NCBI GenBank assembly: GCA_017621035.1
Contig: JAGATY010000050.1
Coordinates: 1-64,000, forward strand
DNA length: 64,000 nt
Direction of reading: 5' to 3'
From: Bacteroides sp.
GTDB lineage: Bacteria; Bacteroidota; Bacteroidia; Bacteroidales; Bacteroidaceae
Part shown: piece by piece, positions 9,214 through 16,235 of the stretch
Layout: each line of letters begins with the position of its first letter
Numbering within the stretch: the first letter of the stretch is position 1
Made by a program: the position numbers and the translations under genes
Notes under the pieces: generated by a model
The model's input: only the letters and a program-made list of their open reading frames with translations
The model's database searches: none
Told to the model about the DNA's origin: nothing

Positions 9214-10728
9214 CTAGTAATCCGGATTCTGAACCAGCACACCGTTGGACTTATCTATCTCACTCTGCGGGATGGGCAGCAGGGCATTGCGGGGCTGATA
9301 GGGCTTTCCGGCTGCTTGGAGCACCTCTTGGGCAGTGCCCCATCGCACCAGGTCATAGAAACGGTCAGGCTCCAGAGCCAGTTCCACCCGACGCTCGTGG
9401 TGAATCAGGTCGCGCAGCGTGGTCTGGTTGTGGGTGGTGACGGGCGGTAGAACATCGGTTTGTGAGCCGCGTGCATGGGCACGAACCTGCTCCAGATACT
9501 CCAACGCCTCGCCGGTGAGTCCCAGCTCACAGGCAGCTTCGGCCGCCATCAGCAGCACGTCGGGATAGCGTATGAGGCGAATGTTGGTCCAGTAGCCGCC
9601 ACCCGTGTACTTCTTCCGCAGCGAGGGGTCGGTGTATGCCTTCTTATTGAAATAGGCTCCCATGGCGGAGGAGACGGGCGACTCGCCCCACGGTTTGTTG
9701 GTGTTGGCGGCCGTGATAGGCTCCTCCTGACTGCGGCGGAAGTAGAGCAGGGTGCAGTCACGCCGGGGGTCTCCGGCTTCAAAAGCCTCTCCCAGCAGCT
9801 CGGTACCCATGTGCCAGCCCCATCCGAGGTTCCACTCACCGGCACCGCGCACCCCTTGCACCTCGCTGAACTGGCTGCCAATGGTGAGGTCGGCCGGCAT
9901 CGCCTCGGTAGAGAGACATTGCAACTCGAAGATGCTCTGCCCACAGTTCTCACCCTCTACGGTAAACACTTGGTCCACAGGTGTGTCCAGGTTGTAGATG
10001 CCGCTGCGGATGACCTCTGTGGCAGCCTGGTAGAGAGGCTCCCAACTGTTCCGCATGAGGTAGGTTCTGGCGTGCAGAGAGCGTGCCGCACCCCAGGTGA
10101 GACGGCCGGTGTAGGCTGTTCCCCAGGTAATGGGCAAGCACTCTGTGGCCTCGGTTAGGTCGCTGTCAATCAGGGCGTACACCTCTTCGGCGCTCACCTT
10201 GGGCAGGTTGGCATCCGAGGCTTCCACCACTCGTTGCGTTACCACCGGCACCTCGCCCCAGGCACGTACCAGGTTGAAGTAGCAGTAGGCGCGGAAGAAG
10301 AGGGCTTCACCCTTGTTTCGCTGCATCTCAGGGTCGTCCCGATGGGGACTTTCGGCAATGTCGGCCAGCACATCGTTACACTGATAGATGATGGTATAGT
10401 TCTGACTCCAGTAGGCTGCCAAGGGGCCGTTGGAGGCGGTGTACTGGAAATTGTCCCACATGGCCTCCTCACCGGCCCCGTCACCGGCATCGCTTCCCTT
10501 CTCACTGTCCTCACTTCTTACCATGTGGACGAGGAAGGCGGGGATGCCTGAGGTGAGGTTGTAGCTGCGCATGAGGTAGTAGAGGTTGTAGACTTTGCCG
10601 CCGGTAAGTGCCGCCGGATTGTCGTCCTCGGTAAACTCGCCCAGCGGATTGCGGTCGAGAAAGCTGTTGCAGGCGGTCAGCAGGGTGCCACACAGGGCTG
10701 CTCCCAGTAGGGTTTGATGTATCTTCAT
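9214..10728 (-). CDS. SusD-like glycan-binding lipoprotein
   Basis: A RagB/SusD family outer-membrane lipoprotein of 504 residues. The start at 10728 is chosen because it places a clean lipoprotein signal (MKIHQTLLG to LLTAC, Cys20) at the N-terminus; an upstream in-frame GTG at 10761 would bury it. After the lipobox come the typical NSFLDRNPLGEFTEDD, TPR-type helices with LFFRAYCYFNLVRAWGEVP, and the C-terminal VELALEPDRFYDLVRWG and PIPQSEIDKSNGVLVQNPDY motifs. It caps the SusC barrel and binds the target glycan. It lies 33 bp downstream of susC. Confidence 0.95.
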   Translation of the reverse strand: MKIHQTLLGAALCGTLLTACNSFLDRNPLGEFTEDDNPAALTGGKVYNLYYLMRSYNLTSGIPAFLVHMVRSEDSEKGSDAGDGAGEEAMWDNFQYTASNGPLAAYWSQNYTIIYQCNDVLADIAESPHRDDPEMQRNKGEALFFRAYCYFNLVRAWGEVPVVTQRVVEASDANLPKVSAEEVYALIDSDLTEATECLPITWGTAYTGRLTWGAARSLHARTYLMRNSWEPLYQAATEVIRSGIYNLDTPVDQVFTVEGENCGQSIFELQCLSTEAMPADLTIGSQFSEVQGVRGAGEWNLGWGWHMGTELLGEAFEAGDPRRDCTLLYFRRSQEEPITAANTNKPWGESPVSSAMGAYFNKKAYTDPSLRKKYTGGGYWTNIRLIRYPDVLLMAAEAACELGLTGEALEYLEQVRAHARGSQTDVLPPVTTHNQTTLRDLIHHERRVELALEPDRFYDLVRWGTAQEVLQAAGKPYQPRNALLPIPQSEIDKSNGVLVQNPDY

Positions 10729-10761
10729 AACGGAATGCTTATAGGTTAAAGTTAGTATCAC

Positions 10762-13700
10762 TCAGAAGGTTAGATTCACTCCAAAGGTGTAGATGGCGGG
10801 CACAGGATAGCTTCCGTTGTCCTCTCCAAAGGCAATGGCCGTGCCTCCCAACTCGGGTGTGTAGCCCGTGGTGTGCTTCCAGGTCTTCACGTTCTGCGCA
10901 TTGAAGTAGAGCTTGACGGCCTCTATGCCCACCTGGTTGAGCCATCTGCGGGGGACGTTATAGGCCAGCGACAGGTTACGGAGGCGGAAGAAGGAGCCAT
11001 CCTCTATGAAGTAGTCTGAGTTCAGGCTGTTGATGCTATGCTTTGTGTTCAGCAGGGGCTGTGAGTTACTGGTGCCCTCGCCATGCCACCGTCCCATGCG
11101 CTGTGCCAGGTAGTTGAACTGGCTCCAGTTCTGATTGTCCCATGTGCGGTAGATTTGGTTGCCATGCTGTCCCATCAGCTCTGCCTCCAGTTCCCACCCC
11201 TTGTAGCTCAGGCCGAGGTTCATGCCGTAGGTCAGCTTGGGTGTGGGGTTGCCTATCAGGGTGCGGTCGGCAGGAGTGATGGCTCCGTCACCGTTGATGT
11301 CCCTGAATTTGAGGTCGCCGGGTGTCACCTCGGCCAGCGTGTTGGTGGGTGATGAAGCTATGTCGGCTGCCGATTGATAGACCCCTTCCACGCGGTAACC
11401 ATAGAAGTAACCGATGGGGTATCCGGCTTGGGTATAGCTCTCCTGCTTCTCTCCGGCAATGATGCTGTACCCCTCTTGCACCAGGCTGAGTACCTTGTTA
11501 CGGATGGTGGTGAGGTTGAATCCCAACCGATAGTGCCAGTCGCTGCCTATCCTGTCACTCCAGCTTGCCGCCAGCTCCACCCCTTGGTTGCGGATGCTGC
11601 CCAGATTGCCTATGCCCGGTACGGTGCCGGAGATGCCCGGAACCTCGGCCAGGAGGTCTTTGGTAAGCTTGTGATAGTAGACGCCCTCCAGATGGAGTCT
11701 GTTTCTCAGCAGGTTGGCCTCCAGTCCGGCTTCCCAGGCTTCCACCTTCTCCCACCGCAGGTTAGGGTTCGGCAGGTAGGAGAGTTGGTAGCCGGGGTAG
11801 ATGGCAGAGGGGGTTCCGAATACTGCCGAGTAGGCATTGGTGAGCAGCGGCTCGGCCGGATAGGGCTTGTCGAGGCTCTGATTACCCAGTGTGCCCCACG
11901 ATGCCTTCAGCTTCAGACTGTCCAGCCAGGTGAGCTGTTTCATCCACGCCTCTTCACTCAGTAGCCAACCCAGACCCACCGAGTAGAAGTTCTGCCACTG
12001 GTTGCCGGTGTAGGAAAAGGCGGAGGAGCCGTCGCGACGGTAAGAGGCGTTGAGCAGATACTTGCCTTGGTAGCTGTAGAGCAGGCGGGCCAGTAGCGAT
12101 ACGGTGCTGCGCTCCCACTGCACACTGCTGTTGCCGGCTGTGGTGGCATCGCCAATGCTCAGGTACCACTTGTCGGCCTGGTCGGGAATCGTCAGTCCCA
12201 CGCCCTGACTGCGGGTGCCGCCCAGCAGCTCATACTTATTATAATAGGTGGTGAAGCCGGCCGTGGCAGTGAGGTTGTGTGCTCCCCATTGCTGCTGATA
12301 GGTGAGGAGGTAGTCGCTCTGAATTTTGGTCTCGGTGTACTTCTCCTGGCTGACGGCTGTCTTCCCATCGCCCAGTGTCACCACATAACCCTCGGCAAAG
12401 GCGTCGTAGAGCTGCATGAAGGGGGTGTACTGACGGGTATTGCCGGAGGTGTAATCGGCCGAGTAGACCACCTTCAGCTGCAGGGGCTTCAGCACATTCC
12501 ACTCCCCAAAGAGGTTTCCACCGGCTCGGTAAATCTCGGTTCGGGTGGTATTAGCCTTCAGTTCCACGTCTACCATCGGGTTGTTCAACTGAGCCTTTTG
12601 GAAGTCGGGCAGGGTAGTGTAGAGCTGATACTCGTCATTAAAGATGGGGGCAACCGGTGCAGCACGCAGGGCAGTGGCCACACTCTTGCTGTCTGCCGGC
12701 AAGATGCGTGCCCCGTTCAGCTGGTAACCTACCTTGAATGAGGGTGTTACCAGATAGTCTCCGGAGGCGTTGAGGGTGAGCTTGCTGTACCGCTCGTGCT
12801 TGATGTTGCCCTCTTCAAAAGCATATCCAACGCCCAGGTAGAAGCTCTGACGTTCTGACGAACCGGTGATGCTGAGGCTGTTGTTGGTGATGAAACCGGT
12901 CTGGAAGATGGCATCCTGCCAGTCGGTATCGCCCTGCCAGGCACTGAAGTCATAGGCCGGATTGCCCTCGTTGGCCAGCTGCTCGTTGTACAACAGCTTG
13001 AACTGCTCGGCATCGGTCAGAGCGATACGGCTGCTGACACTCTTCCAGCCGAAGGAGGAGTTCAGCTGCACCCGTGTCTGTCCCGCCTTGGCACGCTTGG
13101 TGGTGATGATGATGACGCCATTGGCACCCCGCACCCCGAAGATGGCCAGTGAGGAGGGGTCTTTCAGAATCTCCATCGACTCGATGTCCTGCGGGTTGAG
13201 GTAGTTGATGTTGTCATTCAACAGTCCGTCCACCACATAGAGTGGCTTATACCCATTGATGGAGTTGGTGCCGCGCACACGTATCTCCGGGTCGGCACCG
13301 GCACGGCCTGAGTTGATGACCTGCACGCCGGCCACCTTGCCCTGGATGGCCGAGAGGGGGTTGCTGACCGGGCGGTTGGCTATCTCTTCGCCCCGCACGT
13401 TGGTGATGCTGCCCGTCAGGTCACGCTTCTTGGCACTGCCATAGCCTATCACTACGGTCTCGGCAATTAGTTGGGAATCATCTTTCAGCACGACGTCAAT
13501 CACGCTGCGGTTGCCCACGGGGATGCTCTGCCTGACCATTCCCACATAGGAGAACTCCAGCACATCGGTGGCTGAGGCCGGGATGGAGTAGCGTCCGTCT
13601 GCCCCCGTAACCACGCCACTGCCACTGCCCTGTATCACTACCGAGGCACCAATCAGCGGTTCGCCACTGCTGTCGGTCACGGTTCCGGTCACTGTTTTGG

Positions 13701-13890
13701 TGTCGTCCTGGTTGCTTCTCTCTTGCGGAGGTGTGAGTTCACTACTTGTGAGGAGGGGGCCGGATGACGGTATGGGGAGCATGGATGCCACTGTCGGGGC
13801 CGACAAGCCCCCTGTCAGCAAGCCGATGAGCACGAGCAACAGTCCCGACCGCTGCCCCTGCGGGGTGGAAGGTTTAGGTATCTTTCTCAT
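10762..13890 (-). CDS. SusC-like TonB-dependent outer-membrane transporter
   Basis: A RagA/SusC family importer of 1042 residues. The start at 13890 (MRKIPKPSTP) is preferred over an upstream in-frame start because the hydrophobic signal follows it directly. It has an N-terminal carboxypeptidase-like domain (about 67-145, VTGTVTDSSGEPLIGASV), a TonB-box-like segment (ETVVIGYGSAKKRDLTGS), a plug with RGTNSINGYKPLYVVDGLLN and GANGVIIITTK, then a long beta-barrel ending in an aromatic strand (FGVNLTF). With SusD it imports oligosaccharides using TonB-transmitted energy. It is first in the locus and sets substrate uptake. Confidence 0.96.
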   Translation of the reverse strand: MRKIPKPSTPQGQRSGLLLVLIGLLTGGLSAPTVASMLPIPSSGPLLTSSELTPPQERSNQDDTKTVTGTVTDSSGEPLIGASVVIQGSGSGVVTGADGRYSIPASATDVLEFSYVGMVRQSIPVGNRSVIDVVLKDDSQLIAETVVIGYGSAKKRDLTGSITNVRGEEIANRPVSNPLSAIQGKVAGVQVINSGRAGADPEIRVRGTNSINGYKPLYVVDGLLNDNINYLNPQDIESMEILKDPSSLAIFGVRGANGVIIITTKRAKAGQTRVQLNSSFGWKSVSSRIALTDAEQFKLLYNEQLANEGNPAYDFSAWQGDTDWQDAIFQTGFITNNSLSITGSSERQSFYLGVGYAFEEGNIKHERYSKLTLNASGDYLVTPSFKVGYQLNGARILPADSKSVATALRAAPVAPIFNDEYQLYTTLPDFQKAQLNNPMVDVELKANTTRTEIYRAGGNLFGEWNVLKPLQLKVVYSADYTSGNTRQYTPFMQLYDAFAEGYVVTLGDGKTAVSQEKYTETKIQSDYLLTYQQQWGAHNLTATAGFTTYYNKYELLGGTRSQGVGLTIPDQADKWYLSIGDATTAGNSSVQWERSTVSLLARLLYSYQGKYLLNASYRRDGSSAFSYTGNQWQNFYSVGLGWLLSEEAWMKQLTWLDSLKLKASWGTLGNQSLDKPYPAEPLLTNAYSAVFGTPSAIYPGYQLSYLPNPNLRWEKVEAWEAGLEANLLRNRLHLEGVYYHKLTKDLLAEVPGISGTVPGIGNLGSIRNQGVELAASWSDRIGSDWHYRLGFNLTTIRNKVLSLVQEGYSIIAGEKQESYTQAGYPIGYFYGYRVEGVYQSAADIASSPTNTLAEVTPGDLKFRDINGDGAITPADRTLIGNPTPKLTYGMNLGLSYKGWELEAELMGQHGNQIYRTWDNQNWSQFNYLAQRMGRWHGEGTSNSQPLLNTKHSINSLNSDYFIEDGSFFRLRNLSLAYNVPRRWLNQVGIEAVKLYFNAQNVKTWKHTTGYTPELGGTAIAFGEDNGSYPVPAIYTFGVNLTF

Positions 13891-14008
13891 TGTTAAAGCT
13901 GTTTTAGGTTGTAAGCTGTTTTCCCACTTCAACAACAGAGGCGGAAAAATGTTTCCTGCCACTCTCTATTTCTCCCCCTTCCGGAGGAGGCTTCCGAACC
14001 CTCGTTTT

Positions 14009-14096
14009 GACCCTCGGCGACCTAAGGCCTGACCCTCGGCGACCTAGACCCCGACCCTCGGCGACCTTCAACGGGACCCTTGGGAACTTAAAACCG
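14009..14096. repeat. Four direct repeats, 22-bp period, upstream of susC
   Basis: GACCCTCGGCGACCT occurs at 14009, 14031 and 14053 with variable 7-bp spacers. A decayed fourth copy (GACCCTTGGGAACTT) starts at 14075. The spacing is exactly 22 bp each time. It lies 119-206 bp upstream of the susC start. It could be an operator array for a regulator binding one face of the helix, or one of the phased intergenic arrays described elsewhere in this window. Confidence 0.8.
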
Positions 14097-14130
14097 GACA
14101 GACAATGGCCTTCAAAATAATCTTTGCGGA

Positions 14131-14181
14131 CACCAATAATTTAGGAATGATTCTTATTGGTGATGGTATCCGACTGATACC
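14131..14181. promoter_or_regulatory. Two inverted repeats in the susC upstream region
   Basis: CACCAATAA (14131-14139) pairs with TTATTGGTG (14154-14162), and GGTATC (14165-14170) with GATACC (14176-14181). They lie between the direct repeats and the tRNA-Leu terminator. They are candidate regulator-binding sites for the polysaccharide locus, which has no regulator gene of its own in the window. Confidence 0.35.
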
Positions 14182-14213
14182 TCTTTGAGATAGCGGGAGA
14201 ATTTGCGAGCGCA

Positions 14214-14243
14214 TAAAAAAACACCAACCGGGGAGGGTTGGTG
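14214..14243 (-). terminator. Terminator downstream of tRNA-Leu
   Basis: On the minus strand CACCAACC pairs with GGTTGGTG (14222-14229 and 14236-14243) across a 6-nt loop, followed by a run of seven T. It begins 7 nt after the tRNA 3' end. Confidence 0.85.
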
Positions 14244-14249
14244 CTTCTG

Positions 14250-14331
14250 TGCGCGTGATAGGACTCGAACCTACACGCCTTACGGCACCAGATCCTAAGT
14301 CTGGCGCGGCTGCCAATTACGCCACACGCGC
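14250..14331 (-). tRNA. tRNA-Leu (anticodon UAG)
   Basis: An 82-nt cloverleaf: acceptor GCGCGTG/CACGCGC, D-arm with AATTGGCAGC, anticodon stem CCAGA/TCTGG with loop CTTAGGA (anticodon TAG), a long variable arm (GCC-GTAA-GGC) as expected for leucine, and T-loop TTCGAGT. The CCA end is not encoded. Confidence 0.95.
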
Positions 14332-14354
14332 AGGCGCTTTTTGTTAAGCGAGGG

Positions 14355-14385
14355 CAAAGATAGGGAGTTTTTTTGTTTCAACAAA
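14355..14385 (-). promoter_or_regulatory. Promoter of tRNA-Leu
   Basis: On the minus strand TTTG (14382-14385), 19 bp, then TATCTTTG (14355-14362) matches the Bacteroides -33/-7 consensus. The expected start is about 15-20 nt upstream of the mature tRNA. Confidence 0.85.
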
Positions 14386-15390
14386 TTATTTGCTGAGTAA
14401 GTTTCTTGCTGCCTCGATAATTGTGTCTACACCACGGGCAACATCCTCCTCCAGCAGGTCTACTTTCAGGTCGGGATCGATGCCGAATTCAATGTGCTCT
14501 TTGTCGGCTCCCAGGTGCGGACTGGCAGAGAAACGGACGCCCCAACCGTTGGGAAGCTCGGAGGTGAAGGGTAGTCCTGAACCACCTCCGGTTTTGTCGC
14601 CCACCAAGGTTACGTTGGGAAAGCAGCGCATGGCATTTACAAAGTCGTTGGTGGCACTGTAGCAGTGGCGGTTGGTGAGTACGGCTACCGGTTTTTGCCA
14701 GCGGATGCTGTTGGAGGGTTCCACATAGATGGGTTGCGGCTCGGAGAAGTCATTGTGTCCGGGGCCGGTCTTGTGCTGAATGTAGCTGGTCAGCACCTTT
14801 TCGTTGGTGAAGCGTGCTGCGATGCGGTCAGACAGGGTAAGCAGTCCGCCTCCGTTGTTGCGTACGTCAATAATCAGCCCGTTGCACACTGCCAGGTAGG
14901 AGAGTACCTCGTCCAGATTGCCATTGCCCACACCGTCGGAGAAGGACTCGTAGTAGATGTAGCCGATGTTATCGTCCAGGATGCGATACTTCAGTCCGCC
15001 GGCAATGCGGTAGTCACGCCCCAGGTATTGCTCCACCAGTGCCTCATTGAAGTTGCGCGGATAGTCCAGATACCAGTCCCAGTAGCGTGCCATGTTGGAG
15101 GTGGAGTAGAGATTGACGTGTCCGTCTTTCAGCTCGGCCAGCATGTTTCCCAGCACTTCAAACAGACCTGTGTTGGGCATGCCGGAGGTAATCTGTGGGC
15201 GGTACTTCTCGTAGATGAGGTTCCAGTCTATCTCTTTGTAGGCAAAGAAGCAATACTTCTCATCAATAATCTTCCACAGTGCCTCAAAGTTCCCCTGCGG
15301 TGAGTTCTCCATCTCCTCTTCACGGATGCAGGAGGTGCAGAGGAAGAGGACGGCGAGCAGCTGTATTATGTAATAGGTGTATCTTTTCAT
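14386..15390 (-). CDS. S41 family serine peptidase, lipoprotein
   Basis: A 334-residue predicted lipoprotein (lipobox LCTSC, Cys21) of the tail-specific/C-terminal-processing protease family S41. Visible motifs are MLAELKDGHVNLYS, GLIIDVRNNGGG, the nucleophile region RHCYSATNDF (Ser) and GDKTGGGSGLPFTSELPNGW with the catalytic Lys. It lacks an obvious PDZ domain, so substrate choice probably differs from CtpA. It acts in the periplasm or on the cell surface. It lies 4 bp downstream of the DUF3316 gene and belongs to the parC operon by position. Confidence 0.88.
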   Translation of the reverse strand: MKRYTYYIIQLLAVLFLCTSCIREEEMENSPQGNFEALWKIIDEKYCFFAYKEIDWNLIYEKYRPQITSGMPNTGLFEVLGNMLAELKDGHVNLYSTSNMARYWDWYLDYPRNFNEALVEQYLGRDYRIAGGLKYRILDDNIGYIYYESFSDGVGNGNLDEVLSYLAVCNGLIIDVRNNGGGLLTLSDRIAARFTNEKVLTSYIQHKTGPGHNDFSEPQPIYVEPSNSIRWQKPVAVLTNRHCYSATNDFVNAMRCFPNVTLVGDKTGGGSGLPFTSELPNGWGVRFSASPHLGADKEHIEFGIDPDLKVDLLEEDVARGVDTIIEAARNLLSK

Positions 15391-15394
15391 CGTT

Positions 15395-16204
15395 TCACTT
15401 AATCAGATAGAGTTCCTTTACCACGCCCACCATGAAGGTGTGAGAGTAGGTGTGCGTTTTGATGTCATTCACTTTGGCCTGTTGTGCATCCCACACATAG
15501 GCCACCCGCATCTTCATGCTTCCGATGGGGAAGTCTGCCGTAAGCATCTGCCGCAATGAGGGTTGGTTGTGCAGTGAGGTGAAGTTGACGACGCCGTTCC
15601 AGTTGCCCAGCGTGAAGATTTCATAATAAGACTCTCCGTAGTTGGGCATGAACATCACGCCCAAGAAGGGAATGTTGAGCTGATAGCGCAGGCGGATGGG
15701 GTAGCGTTTGATTTTCACGTCCCACACAGCCATGCCCGATACATCCAGATTGATGTATGCGCGTGCTTGTGCAGGATTGTTCCCATTGCGCAGGTTGTAG
15801 ACGAAGCCTCCATTCATGTCCAGCACGCCTCCGGCCAGCAGGCGGAAGTTGTGTGCCGGGCGGAAGTTGTAGTGCAGTCCGTAGTTCCAGTTGGCCAGTG
15901 CGGAGAGGGTGTTGTTATTGTCCACCTGGTTGTGCGTGTAGCCCAGATTGGCCTGGAAGAAGGTCTGGCGGGAGAGGTTGCCCTCCATCCACTTGGTCAT
16001 CCGCATACTCTCACGACTGATGCGGAACTCTACCCCCTTGTACTCCTGTGGCGAGAGGTAGGTGTCGAACACATTGGTGAAGCCGGCTCCATACAGAGTG
16101 GCTCGGGTGATGTATCGGGTGCTGTCGTTGAATGCCTCCTGTGCCTGCAGCGGTAGCATGAGGATGAGGAGGAGTGCCAGCCCTATGTTTCTTCGTTTCG
16201 TCAT
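15395..16204 (-). CDS. DUF3316 family exported protein
   Basis: A 269-residue protein. The start at 16204 (ATG) is chosen over an in-frame TTG two codons upstream. A signal peptide ends at LPLQAQ (about residue 21). The rest is rich in alternating aromatic strands (for example YLSPQEYKGVEFRISRES, NYGLHYNFRPAHNFRLLAGG) and resembles DUF3316, a family of predicted outer-membrane beta-barrel proteins restricted to Bacteroidota. Function is unknown. It lies 31 bp downstream of parC and 4 bp upstream of the S41 protease gene, so it is translated from the same message. Confidence 0.75.
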   Translation of the reverse strand: MTKRRNIGLALLLILMLPLQAQEAFNDSTRYITRATLYGAGFTNVFDTYLSPQEYKGVEFRISRESMRMTKWMEGNLSRQTFFQANLGYTHNQVDNNNTLSALANWNYGLHYNFRPAHNFRLLAGGVLDMNGGFVYNLRNGNNPAQARAYINLDVSGMAVWDVKIKRYPIRLRYQLNIPFLGVMFMPNYGESYYEIFTLGNWNGVVNFTSLHNQPSLRQMLTADFPIGSMKMRVAYVWDAQQAKVNDIKTHTYSHTFMVGVVKELYLIK

Positions 16205-16235
16205 AAGCAAATCAGTGGTATGGGGCAGATGCCGG

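Noticed and set aside
14250..14331. tRNA-Leu as an integration site for a mobile element
   Set aside because: No integrase, no direct repeat of the tRNA 3' end found in the window.
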